Of a DNA stretch of 64,000 bases, positions 51,282-63,713 are shown one piece after another; position 1 is the first letter of the stretch; the number at the start of each line of letters is the position of its first letter. The DNA comes from Xestospongia muta (taxonomy: Eukaryota; Porifera; Demospongiae; Haplosclerida; Petrosiidae), in NCBI GenBank assembly GCA_963693285.1, contig OY848918.1, positions 4,841,876 through 4,905,875 on the forward strand, written 5' to 3'. The position numbers and the translations under genes are program-made. The notes under the pieces were generated by a model. It did no database searches. It had not been told where the DNA came from and was given only the letters and a program-made list of their open reading frames with translations.

Positions 51282-54228
51282 ATGGCGGTCTTACTACAGT
51301 CTGTATGTTACATCATTATGTTGTTTGTCAACAATATCTTAGGTATGACAGTTACTACAATATTGATATAATAATTATATTTTGTCTATCAACCTGAACC
51401 TACATCATTATCTACATCATGCTCTAATTTGCTAAAAGCATTATATCATGAAAACTTCTAATGTTTATAGCTGTTCAGTTCATATTTACTCCATCTCCTA
51501 ACATTGGAGTCTATCAACTAGCACATTACCAATGTTCAGTGGATCATCCTAGTGTGAGTATTACTTGGCTTGTTAATAAAACAGGTTCTACTAACAATGA
51601 CACCATACAACTTGGTATTGTTACAATTGGAGCAGGATCATCTAGCTCAAGTCTAACCATACCTGGATACCCTCAATATAACAATACAATAGTGAGATGT
51701 AATGCATTTGGTTTTGGTGTAATTGATGGTAGTAATTACATCAATACAAGCACAGCTACTCTGAGAATACAAGGTAACACACTCTCTGATATGTGTCATT
51801 ATGTCTCCTGTCATTAGGTAAACTAGCTGCTGTCAACAACTTGATATGTCATGTACAAAGTCAGTATATAAACTGTTCCTGGTCTCCTCCCTTCTCTCTG
51901 GTATCCATACATGGTTATATCATCAATGTTACTTATGGAGGAGAACTAGTTACACAGAACACTACATCTTTTACAACATGGCAGTATTGTCCCAGTCAAT
52001 TTGATACATATACAATTAGTGTAGCTGGCAATAATTCAGTTGGTGAAGGAGAGATAGTTACAAAAGAAATAGCAACAGGTATAAAATGTAGATATTTTAA
52101 TTTGTCAACTATTTGACACTAATAGATACAATTACTAACTATAATGTGATTCCTAAAAGATTATCAAATGGCACATATTTGGTCAGTTATATTGTGGAGG
52201 TATGATAACTTCTCTTATATAAATATCGTATACTTTTACATATATTCTATCTAGACTGTGTATTCACTACAGCCATCATTAGTATTTATTAATTTAGCTA
52301 ATAGTATTGGAGCTACATTTATTTTTAATGGAAGTGTTTGTGATTTTGTTGGAAATAAGTTCATTGGAAATATGAGTATTGAGATTACTGGCAGACAAAA
52401 ATGGAACATTGTTTTGACTTTAAGATACAACTGTAAATCTCTAAATTCACCAGTTGAGCTATTATGTAAGTTTGTTTGATCTTAATTATCTATCTTTAAT
52501 TAATTGTATTAATATTTTTATTAGCTACATTTGACGTTCAAAATGGCAGTTTAACAGAGGAGTCAGGAGAAGTTTGTTTTACTTGTTATTTTCTTGAGGG
52601 TAGTCAATCACAAGGATGTTATATTGAATATAACTCACTTATAACAGACTACTACAGTGGTAATATTACCATAATGAGAACATCAGTAGATAACAGTACT
52701 GCTAGTAAATGTGTGACAGGACTATATACCAGTAACTATAATGTGACATTTTATGATATGGATTATAACAATGTACCATATACTACTGAGTATGCTGTAA
52801 AACTGACTAATCAACCAGTTACTGTACTACCTACTACTACTACCATTATTCCTTCCCTAACCTTCATATCAAGTGTATTTTCTTCGTCAACTAATGTTAT
52901 ATCATCATCTCCATCAACTATACTTGATGAGAGTAAGTTATTATATTAAAATTCTTGTTAATTTATATACACTACAGAAGCGAAAGGTGATTCATCAGAA
53001 CCAACAACTGGTAAGTTTATACATAATATAATGTAGTGTTGTTATTGTGAATTCTCTTTTATAGTTGCTATAGTAATCTCAGCAATTGCAGTTGTATTAT
53101 TATTTATTATAGGGACTATGATAATTATAACTATAGTCCTATATAGAACCAAGAAAAGTAAGTTAAATATACTGTATTAATAATAACATTGTCACATGTA
53201 CAGATAAATGGATGCCAGAACAAGACAATGAGAGTACTGAGAATAGTTCAGATGAGGTTAATAAAGAAGACTGTTAATGATCATAATACCGCTCTATTAA
53301 AATGTGTTAGCTGTATGTAAACTGTGAAGTGTCTCATTATGTGAATGTGACAGACTATATAACAATTTATCTATGTATTACCAATGATAATGAACTAAAT
53401 GAAATGCAATTTAAATGTTCTCTATTGTTGAATATCAATTATTAAAGTAATTGTTTAGTGTGATAATTAGCTATGTCAATAAATACTGCATGTTTTTTAT
53501 TTCTATTACACATTTAGATATTAACAGCTACTCAATCTAACCAGATCAACTATACTGATGTGACTCCATCATCTAATGGTCCTATTGTTCCTCCTTATCT
53601 CCATTCTATAGTACCATATAGTACAGTAGTGCATGAGACACCAATAATGGAACAATATAGTTCAGTACAACAATATCAGTCTTCATATTTAGAAAATGGA
53701 CCATCTAATAAGGAATATACCAGACTTAATCATAGTGTACATACTAGTACCCAACTTTATGATCATACTCAACATCCTCATTCTCATACTTCAACACCTA
53801 TTCCGCCTATGTATTCTACATTACCTACTAATGGTGAGATGACAAGTCATATATCATCACCTGATAGTCAGTACTCTACTTTATCTAATAAAACAAGTGA
53901 TAAACTAACTATTAAGAAGAAAACAAGTCAGTAAACTTTACTATATAGTAGATATTATATTATATTTATTATATTAGAGTTAACTCATAAAGATCTAGTT
54001 ACTTATGTTGCTCCACATGTAACTACAAAGCTACGAGAGATAGGTACTGCCCTAGCACTAACTCCACCTGAACTAGATGACATTGAAGAGAACCATCAAG
54101 GTATCACTGGTGTGTTCCAACTCTGGTATGAGACTAAGAGACGTCCATATACCTGGGACACATTATCAATGATATTAAAGTCACCAGCTGTGAATGAACC
54201 TCATCTCATTAACCAACTAATTGAATAG
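51282..54228 (+). CDS. Receptor copy F: complete Ig / FN3 / Cys-rich ectodomain / TM / ITIM-like tail / death domain
   Basis: Exons: 51282-51342, 51471-51773, 51818-52078, 52126-52199, 52255-52465, 52525-52932, 52981-53010, 53065-53157, 53204-53256, 53518-53926, 53978-54228; 717 aa, phases consistent. Signal peptide 1-20; Ig 21-121 (C42, W53, C97); FN3 122-208 (W143, SPP); Cys-rich domain and Ser/Thr stalk 209-449 (CFTCYFLEG, GCYIEY); TM about 450-475, then YRTKK; tail 481-634 with VPYSTV (Y532), QYSSV, EYTRL, MYSTL (Y597) and SQYSTL (Y617); death domain 635-717 (LREIGTAL, IEEN, FQLWYE, TWDTL). VPYSTV and SQYSTL fit the ITIM pattern [SIVL]xYxx[IVL]. Not using the GAG|GTTAAT donor at 53257 gives a 504 aa form ending at 53277. 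Best preserved full-length member; surface-receptor role inferred. Confidence 0.92.
53478..53483 (+). promoter_or_regulatory. Poly(A) signal for the short form of copy F
   Basis: AATAAA about 200 bp after the short-form stop (53277) and 35 bp before the exon 10 acceptor. Confidence 0.55.
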
Positions 54229-55759
54229 TGACTGTACTAACTCCACCATAGTGTGCTACCTTTTTATTACATATATTATATACTTATGCACAGATTTCAT
54301 AGTTTTATAAATATATATATTTTGTGATAAACAAACAGTAAATGATAACATACTACCAGCTGTAAATGAACTTGAATCAGTCTGCTATAATTAGCAGTAC
54401 AAATACACACTAACTATATGATCATAGTACTTGTGTATATAATACTTCATTATGTTACATGTTAATTAAGGCGTGTACATGTATATCATCTGTTTACACA
54501 CTAAGTGTATTATCATAGTACTTTTGTATATATTACTTCACGTATTTGTGTACTACAAGGTGTGTACAACGTGTATCCTCTGTACAAGAATTTGATTTTG
54601 TTCTTATCCTTGTTGTCATTCTTGCACGAGTTAATCTATAATTCTTTATTAGACAAACATGTGACTTAAACTGATGTATGTTTTATTATAATAATGACTT
54701 TATTCAATGTATAGTATGAGTAAATATGATTTAATAATTAAATGTAAGTCACATTGAATTATGTTCAAGGATAGACATATTAACAGTCCTCCAATGTACA
54801 TTACACACAGATTGTATTAATGGTTTAAACTATGCATAAGTCGTGTCTCCTTTCAAGACGTAATTAGAATCATTTGTCAAATTTCATTTACCTAAATGAG
54901 ATAGCATTAGTTGAACATATGGTTTCATTTTGTTTTAAATGATATAACAATATTAATTCTAATGGTGTGTAACAACTTAATAATGATGATTTGGTTACAA
55001 CAAACTCCACTCCTTATTTCAAAGAACCACTAATACATCAAGTTGTCATAAAATAATAGAGTTTATGTTATGATGTCATTATATGAAGCTGTAAACATGG
55101 CCTCTTTGTATCTTTAGCTACTCAGATTATAAACAACTGTATAATAGATCTGGTAGATCAAACCTCTAAAAAAAGGATGTACATTATTAATCTATAGTCA
55201 CAATAACAAGTACTTTATACTATAAAAGTACATATTATTAATATATACTAACTAATACAACATAATACAACATAATAAGTACTATACTGTTATATACAGT
55301 GTGGGTGTATGTATATTGTATAAGTATATTTGGTCACCTGCCCACGTCACACTAAAATTAAAACTCTATAGTTTTGATAAACTGTACCAGAAATCAACTT
55401 TCACTTAAAGTTCAGTTTATGTAAACACAATACAAAAGTAGAGTTTATATAAAATTATATTAAATTCATTCTGTAGTAAGTTTAGTTTAATTATCCACAA
55501 ACTGTAATTCAATATTAGTGTTAGCTTCCAATATAATATATGTACTATATACTATGTATAGTTTTGTTATAATAAAAAGGTAATAATTATACAAATACAC
55601 TATTTTCATTAATACTCTCTTATATAGACGTGCATAGATTAGATAAAATTATTCTATTTCTTTTCAATGTTTTCTTGAGCTAATGTGGTTTGTCAAATAA
55701 TTATCATTTTTATATATTATACTAAATCTGTTTACTATTGGTTGTAAACCACTGGTCTT

Positions 55760-55801
55760 ACCAGAAACTCTTAATGTGCTAGCACATTGAGAGTTTCTGG
55801 T
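55760..55801. repeat. 42 bp near-perfect palindrome
   Basis: ACCAGAAACTCTTAATGTGC followed by its inverted complement with one mismatch, centred on TGCTAGCA. It lies inside the repeat related to 29930-30660, where the equivalent sequence is degraded. Confidence 0.65.
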
Positions 55802-56108
55802 TAGTTATATATAAATCAGTAGTACTAGTAACTTTCTAGGCTTTCTTTTCGCATAATTTCTAGACATGTACATATACTGAATGAATCCATACACTGAATT
55901 TAATATTATATACTAGATCATAAACATTTAACCTTGAAATCTACACACATTAATTTTACATTTAAGTATGATTACCTTACTTTCAGTAAGTTGTTCTTAG
56001 AACATAATAATAGTAACAATAACTAATATTGTTATTGTAACAACATTATCGTTATTTTTTTAGCATTGAGCAATCCCAACATGTTTTTCCCAATAATGTA
56101 GATCATAC

Positions 56109-56212
56109 AATATCCTACATAAATGATATATTCCCTATTGTGTATATAGCTGGCATACTGATGTAGCTTAAAATATATATATAACTAACAGGTGCCTGAG
56201 GTAAGTTTATCC
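56109..56212. repeat. Exact 104 bp direct repeat, first copy (second at 56564-56667)
   Basis: The two copies read identically from AATATCCTACATAAATGATA to GGTAAGTTTATCC. They are 455 bp apart, which points to a very recent local duplication or an assembly effect. Confidence 0.85.
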
Positions 56213-56563
56213 CAACAATTTGCTAACTAATACTTCTATTTTAACAAACCAATGTGAATGGTTCTCCATTACATATACAGTTACAATGACACATGATCAA
56301 TAATATTCTTATTACTTCATTCCCAAACTTGTACATATATGTACAAAAAAAGATGGTTGTTATTTTCTTACCAGTGTCTAATATTGTAATTCAAGCTTAG
56401 TCCCTGGGGTATTCATAAAAACTATCTTAGAGAGGTGTGTCTATATATTATAAACAGGGTTATAGTCCATGAGAAATTGATAACAGTACAATAAGTGTAC
56501 TATATCTATCTTAGTAAACTCTTGGGAACAGCAATGTATTCAATAACTATACTCTCAATACTG

Positions 56564-56667
56564 AATATCCTACATAAATGATATATTCCCTATTGTGTAT
56601 ATAGCTGGCATACTGATGTAGCTTAAAATATATATATAACTAACAGGTGCCTGAGGTAAGTTTATCC
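56564..56667. repeat. Exact 104 bp direct repeat, second copy
   Basis: Identical to 56109-56212. Confidence 0.85.
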
Positions 56668-57217
56668 ATTCAATATATCAATTAGAAGAATGTTCACATG
56701 AACTCTATAGTATGTAGTAACAGGATGTAATTGATGTAATCTACTATCATAACAGAATTTAGCCAAGCCACACATACACCTGTTATTACTACATTCAGAC
56801 TGTTCACCTGTTTTTATAAACTAAAAGGTAGTTTCTCTAACCCTGTTCAGTGGCTTATTAAAGATTAGTTTTTAAGCCACACATAAACACAAACGTAGTT
56901 TTTTAAACCAGGACTGAATGGAAATTAGTTCAATCAAAAAGTGGCACTAGTATGAACACAGTAATAGGTTGAATTAAACTCCTGCCAAAGTTTGAGAGAC
57001 CATAAAGAAAGCATTTTCATTTGATATGGAAAAGTTACATTTCAAGTTATTAAAAGCAAAATTATATAAATGTGCGAATTTTAAAGTGCCTACATTAAAA
57101 TGCTACCAATTTCCAGGAGGTTGGTGAAATTAAATACTTGCACTGTATTAGGAACCTCCCCTTGAAAAAGTTCAGTAGCTCATTAAAGATTAGTTGTTTA
57201 GCTATATTACACCACTG

Positions 57218-57357
57218 TGTATTATATACACTTATCTCTCATTCACAATTACTTAACAACTTTGTCTTGGTCTAATACAGATATTTTTAAAAAACTAATC
57301 CTTTAAAAGACAAAGTGCTTAAGTAAGTATGAATGAGAGATAAGTGTGTGTAATACA
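57218..57357. mobile_element. 140 bp fold-back element
   Basis: The left arm (ACTTATCTCTCATTCA, then AACTTTGTCTT) pairs with the right arm (AAGACAAAGT, then TGAATGAGAGATAAGT) over about 50 bp with mismatches. No coding capacity. Confidence 0.6.
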
Positions 57358-58022
57358 TAATATTAACAATGACTATTAATAACTATTAATACTAGAAATT
57401 AGAAATTAGTAAATTATTATAATTATTTTAAGGTAGACACTTTAATTTTTTTACGTTTATATACTTATGCTTTTAAAAATTTGGACTGTAGCTTATCGAC
57501 ACAAAATGAAACTGTTTTCTTTGTGCTCTCTCAGATTTTTTAAACATGTACATTGTGTATGAAAAACGATGATTGTTGTATTCTTACCAATGTCTAAGTT
57601 CTGAAATTCAACAGATAATAAGAACACCAATTCAGAAGCAATATCTAAACAGTATATCTACATAGTATAAACAAGGTTAAAGTATATGAGAAATCAATAA
57701 CAGTACAATAAGATTATTATATCAATCACTATTCTCAGAAAACACTAGAGGACACCCATATGCTTAATACATGAATTAAATGTTTACATGAACTCTGTAG
57801 TATGTAGTAACAGGAAGTAATTGATATAATAAACTATCATAACAGGATTTAGCCAAGCCACACATACAGTGTTTCCTTTGAGACTGTTTCCTTTATGCTC
57901 TCTCACATGTTAGATGGAATTTAAATCAGCCTATTACTGTATACTGTATTACTTATTAACCACCATTGTATAATTAAAATATGTGTTAGCTTAATCATAT
58001 TATACATACTAATATAATTTTA

Positions 58023-58463
58023 TTAGTCAGTACTCTATACTAACTATATATCATGTTAGTAGCCAGTACTGTATACTAACTATATATTATGTTAGTAGCC
58101 AGTACTGTATACTTACTATATGATCATGTTAGTAGTCAGTACTGTATACTAACTATATATTATGTTAGTAGACAGTACTGTGTACTTACTATATGATCAT
58201 GTTAGTAGCCAGTACTGTGTACTTACTATATGATCATGTTAGTAGCCAGTACTGTGTACTTACTATATGATCATGTTAGTAGCCAGTACTGTGTACTTAC
58301 TATATGATCATGTTAGTAGCCAGTACTGTGTACTTACTATATGATCATGTTAGTAGCCAGTACTGTGTACTTACTATATGATCATGTTAGTAGCCAGTAC
58401 TGTGTACTTACTATATGATCATGTTAGTAGCCAGTACTGTGTACTTACTATATGATCATGTTA
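58023..58463. repeat. Minisatellite, 37 bp unit, about 12 copies
   Basis: The unit begins TTAGTAGCCAGTACTGTGTA and ends ACTATATGATCATG. The last seven units are identical, while the first five carry variants (some lacking GATC, with TATATTATG), so homogenisation is greatest at the right side. Confidence 0.95.
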
Positions 58464-58767
58464 TTACACATAAATCAATGTTAAATTGTTTGGTTGATTT
58501 AACCAATATACAATATCTATGATAATATACGCTGCATGTAGTGAACTTACTGATCAAAAAGTAAGCATAACTCTGTAAAGTAAGCATAATCCTTTTTACT
58601 AATATATTTCTACTTATGTAGCTATATAAATACTCTATTTCATGTTAATTCTAAACATATAACAACCAATTCCTTTACTCTCTCTCATATATACACTATA
58701 CAAATTGATTTGTTGATTTAATCATTATTTGACTACACAGCTTGCAATTGTAATGTTTTTTTTTTCA

Positions 58768-58866
58768 AAAAGTAATCATAATATTGTTTTCATTACTAAT
58801 GTACTACTGCTTATGACATAATTTCATAATATATTAGTAATCAGAATAGTATTATGTTTACATATA
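58768..58866. mobile_element. Fold-back MITE-like element, second copy
   Basis: Same inverted arms as 7431-7535 (AGTAATCATAATATTG at the left, AGTATTATGTTTACAT at the right) with a small deletion in the centre. Confidence 0.5.
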
Positions 58867-59800
58867 CAAACTGTATAATCATGGTGCATTTTCTTTAGAG
58901 ATAAATTATGTACTACAGTACACAGACCTTGTATTTCTGCTAAGCATTAAATTTCATTGATCTCTTTAACCACACCCTTCTTTAATATCGAGTTGTGACA
59001 GTTATATATTATGTATACAAATTATAAATGTCTATATAATACTTGTTTTATACTATAGTAACATTAATATAATAATTAACTACACTGTATCATTACAACA
59101 TATATTCACATGATATTTAGTTATTATTAATGAATTATTTTGATTTACTAGTGAACTTTGTCTGCTACAAAATTTTTCTCCTGAGACCTTATTTACTAGT
59201 TAATGATGTCCTCCTAAAATAATTTACAATTCACTAGTCAATACCCCCAATGACTATGCCAAGCACTATAGTATATTAGAATTTAGAGACAACGGAGCAA
59301 ACTAAATGTCATATCACTTCTTCATTGGTAATAACTCTTTTTCTCTAAACAGAAAACATTTATCATCATCAACTTTCAGTGTAACGTTATATTATATCAA
59401 GAACTAACCTACCTCAAAAATTGAACTGTCAACTATCAAAATAGCTAAATAGACTAATTGATAAGAAATATCAATGATATTATATATGTACCAACATTAT
59501 ATATATTATATTATGTACACAATAATCTTATTATTAATGTTGTGCCAACATATGATTATGTAAGAGGACATAAATGATTATGTACATTTCTAGTTTAGGT
59601 AGGATTAATACACTAACATCCTTAACATTAATTCTGGCTGAACTTCTGAACTATTACTTTACATATTCAGACAACGTTAAAAGCTAATATTAGCTAAACC
59701 AAAATCATTTAGAGGAGGATAGTCTTTCCCTCTTATGACAGTAGTACTGGACCCAGTATTTGTGCACTGAGTTGGTTCCTGTATGGGAATGTCCTCATAA

Positions 59801-59966
59801 ATATAATATAATATAATATAATATAATATAATATAATATAATATAATATAATATAATATAATATAATACAATATAATTTAATATAATATAATATAATATA
59901 ATATAATATAATATAATATAATATAATATAATATAATATAATATATATAATATAATATAATATACA
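59801..59966. repeat. (ATAAT)n microsatellite
   Basis: Roughly 30 units of a pentanucleotide with a few interruptions around 59867-59880. The paralogous site near 7945-7965 has only a few units. Low-complexity minus-strand open frames across it are artefacts. Confidence 0.95.
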
Positions 59967-60479
59967 ATATAGATACATACATATATAGCTCTGTATATTA
60001 TACATAACATAATAGTAATACCTTTAATAATAGTGAATTATTATTGCTAATAAATGTGCACATAATCTTTAGGACTGTCAGCAATAAAAATGACATTCTA
60101 TTAAACCTTGATATCTAGCTAATTTAATGATCACAACTCAATTTTAAGGTAAATTTCTTTTAGTTTAGTTTAAGTAAATGGTAGGTATCTTGAGTAACAA
60201 GTTATATTAATGAAAATGTTAGATGATATTGTACAACATTTTGCAAAGGAGTTTCTATGATATTTTCAGGATATAAACCATATTCCCATTTTCATATGAT
60301 GGCAATACATGTAGTTACATGTAGTTATAGCTAGTGGTAACTAGTGGTAGCTATTAATTAACTGCTCCTTATAAGGTGATCTTGATATATTGTTAGGTTT
60401 TCTGGGTAAAAAACAATGAACAATTAATGAGGTTAACAACTAATGTTATCACAATAAAATTAAATTTAGAAATATAATT

Positions 60480-61315
60480 TTAGATTTGGGTTCCATGAGA
60501 TAGATACCGACAATATTCATTAGTATCTAATTATATCTATGAGATGAATACACATCCTTCAACATCCATTCTACATACTTAATATCTTGGTCAATTGTTT
60601 GTCCACTAACATTGTTTTTTGGTGTTTTGTTTGCTGTTTGAACACATTGGAGTTAGTCTTAAGATAGGAGTATGTACTTGAAAGGTTGGTGTGACCATTT
60701 CTTAAATTAAGAATGTCTTCATTAGGTTGTACTTGTGAAGTCTCTAAAGATGAAAACATGTATATGGACATAGCAGATTAAACACTGATAAAAGTAATGT
60801 ATTAATATTATGTATTCACAGCTGGCAACCTACCTATCCAGTAGGCACACAAATGACTACCTTTGCATACTTACATTCTCTTCTACTACTTCATCCAATA
60901 CCTTCTAGTTAGTGAGGAGAAAGTTCCTGTACAGGAACCAATTCAGTGTACAAACACTGGGTCTAGTGTCACTGTCATAAGAGATAAAGACTATCTATTT
61001 ACCTTTGAATGATTCTGGTTTAGAAATGGTTAATGACCTAGCACTAGCTCTGCCTGAATTTCTAAACTAGACAACATTGAAGAGAACCATCATTGGTATG
61101 TATTTGAGCACATTGTGATGATATATGAGGTTATCAGCTGAAATGAATTTAATCTTGTTGTAACCATTGACAACAAAGTTACAAGCTATTTAATGATAAT
61201 ATCAGTAAATAGTTATATTGATTAATATATTATTATGCTATATGTAGTACATGTGTGTCTTGGGTATATACAAGTAATGGTTTAGGAGTTCAAGTAGAAT
61301 CAATGTTAGGGCATT
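60480..61315. repeat. Inverted copy of 32085-32905
   Basis: 60840-61010 is the reverse complement of about 32395-32580, and 61030-61310 of about 32090-32400. Flanks on both sides match the other block in direct orientation, so this segment was inverted in place. No intact gene. Confidence 0.75.
60579..60743 (-). pseudogene. Exon-like segment, homologue of 32663-32827
   Basis: On the minus strand, TTTTCATCTTTAG precedes an open 165 bp stretch encoding PNEDILNLRNGH, TYSYLKTNSN and FKQQTKHQ, ending at A|GTATGT. It may be a real exon of an unseen gene or a relic of a tail exon. No partner exons were identified. Confidence 0.35.
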
Positions 61316-61811
61316 AAAATATTCTGAGAGTTGACATTCTGGGAAGTAACCATTATAGTCATAACTGTCTCATTAAATCTGTTTATTCTGTTAATATTTA
61401 GAACTCATCAACTATTATCTACTATTGAGATTGTTTAACATAATACATTATGATATCACATAAAGAATAGTACTATTATTATATTTATTATTACTACATG
61501 TGTTAACACGTTAACAAGGGTTGTTTTCGTTATGAAGTGGTCAATCAAGCACATTTGGAGGTTAATGTGGTGTTTGGTGTGTCAGACCACCCTTAAATCA
61601 GGTGGATAAGATAACGAACTTAATGACATTACATTTAGTCCAAATATATCCAGCATTACAGTAATAATATCACATTTGTTATGACTCATGTATATGCAGT
61701 CATTGTTTCCACACAAAGAGTTTAACGTCTGTTAACTGATAACAGTATGAAAAGGGTAATCAAAGGGATCTGTAATGAGATTATGTTATTATGTCTAAAA
61801 GATAATGTATA

Positions 61812-62213
61812 CTTATCATCAGGTTAACAGTGTGTACTTACCATCAGGTAAACATTACACCAGGTAAACATTGTGCAATTACCATCACATAAACATTACA
61901 CTGGGTAAACATTGTGGAATTACCATCAGGTAAACATTACACTGGGTAAACATTGTGGAATTACCATCAGGTAAACATTACACTGGGTAAACATTGCACA
62001 CTTACTATCAGGTAAACAGTGTATTACTATCAGGTAAACATTGTGGAATTACCATCACATAAACATTACACCAGGTAAACATTGTGCAATTAGCATCAGG
62101 TAAACATTACACTGTATAAACATTGTGCGCTTACTAGCAGGTAAACAGTGTATTACTATCAGGTAAACATTGTTCATTTCCATCATGTAAATAATGTATA
62201 CTACTATCAGGTA
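61812..62213. repeat. Nested tandem repeat based on GGTAAACATT
   Basis: A higher-order unit of about 41 bp alternates ATCAGGTAAACATTACACTG and GGTAAACATTGTGGAATTACC. Variants include CCAGGTAAACATTGTGCAAT and CAGGTAAACAGTGTATTACT. A two-unit version occurs at the paralogous site near 33420-33465. Confidence 0.9.
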
Positions 62214-63713
62214 AAATGTTATCAAGTTCTTCTTGTGCTGTCAAAAGTAAAGATTTTAATTACCTTCTAAATTAGTTAGGATTTTGAATGTTTTTCTCAA
62301 CTCCTCATCTAATGTGATATGAGAAGGAAATACAGTATACAATATGTTTACAAACTACACTCACAAAACCAGTTTCATATTTCTGTTTAGAAAATTCAAT
62401 CTACTGTACTGTTAATCATTTTGTCTACATTAACTAAGACCGTGTGTAATAACTGAAAGTACACAGTACTGCAAATAAACAAATAAACTAACTAATTTAA
62501 TTATAAAGAGGTCAAAACTAACTAATTAATACTAGCTAAAAGTAACAGCAAAATCGAAAGCAACACTAAATTAAATACAATATATAGTACTAATACAGTA
62601 CATACTAAACTCTTTGTACATGCTATTAATGTTATTATTACTAATATATCATCATATTGGCAATGTTAATAATAATATAATAATGATTATGTATGTATAT
62701 AGCCTTAGTATACATAATTGATTTATGAGGCAATCATTAAGTCATTAACATATACCATGTATTATCCTTATAATCATTGATATGTGTAGATAGATGTATT
62801 ATTTATTACATCAGATCTACCTTTGTAGTTTGAGTAGTACATTTGTCAAGAAACAATAATAGTTAAGCTATTGATACTAACATCATAAGTTGTTAGTTTT
62901 TAGTACATTAATAATGAAACTTTTTGATTTGGTTTCATGTAATTTAAATAATGTATTTTTCATTACATTTAATTAATAAATATTCAAATAACATGTAGCA
63001 TTTACTAGAAAAACTTAACACACATAATGATCACTGGAAGACCAATAAATAAGTCATGTGATTCTTTATAATACCTATCCTATGTAATTGTTGGCATTAC
63101 AATTAACTTGATATTATCTTGATATGATTAATGAGAACACACAGTGATATCGATGATCTCTCTTATTGATGTTCAGAGTTAAAATTATGTCATGTAATTA
63201 ATTAATCACTCACACATAACAAGAAGTTACTTATATCAGCTTGTAGTTGGTATATTGTGTATCTATTGAGTATATTTACTTTATAGGTAGCTTCACTAAC
63301 ACATAGTCTTTATATATTGTGTGTAGTCATGGCAAGGTTAGGTTAATTTACTTATCAACTATTATCCATTATTGAGATTGTTTAACATAATACAATATGA
63401 TATTACATAAAGAATAATGCCACTATTATATTACTTACTAGTATATATGTTAACATACTACCAAGTGTTGTTCTCATTATGAAATGGTCAATGGTGCACA
63501 TCTGGAGGTTGTTGTGGACATCTGTTTGGTGTGTCAGACCACCCTTAAATCAGGTGGATAAGATAATGAACCTAATGACATTACATTTAGTCCATATATA
63601 TCCAGCATTACAGGAATAATATCACGTTTGTTATGACTCATGTATGTGCAGTCATTGTTTCCACACAAACTGTTCAATGTCTGTTTACTGCTTAGTGTAA
63701 CATATGACAGTAT
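62214..63713. repeat. Intergenic dispersed repeats
   Basis: 62350-62985 aligns with 27310-28270 and 33590-34330; 63360-63700 aligns with 33030-33350 and 61430-61720. No gene supported. Confidence 0.55.

Larger units (their letters stand above)
54229..58022. other. Intergenic region downstream of F
   Basis: No gene supported. The first kilobase is diverged from the regions following the relics at 5.8 and 28.8 kb (shared AAGTCACATTGAATTAT-type sequence). It includes an inverted relative of 29930-30660 (about 55440-56340), an exact 104 bp repeat and two inverted-repeat structures listed separately. Confidence 0.5.

Noticed and set aside
53840..53935. MYSTL and SQYSTL as a classical ITAM
   Set aside because: Sixteen residues separate the two YxxL cores, longer than the usual 6-12, so ITIM-like or hemITAM-like is safer.
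59677..60010. Overlapping minus-strand open frames of Ile/Tyr/Leu repeats
   Set aside because: They are translations of the (ATAAT)n microsatellite, not proteins.
58023..62213. Tandem repeats as a CRISPR-like array
   Set aside because: Units are contiguous without unique spacers and the sequence is animal-type DNA.
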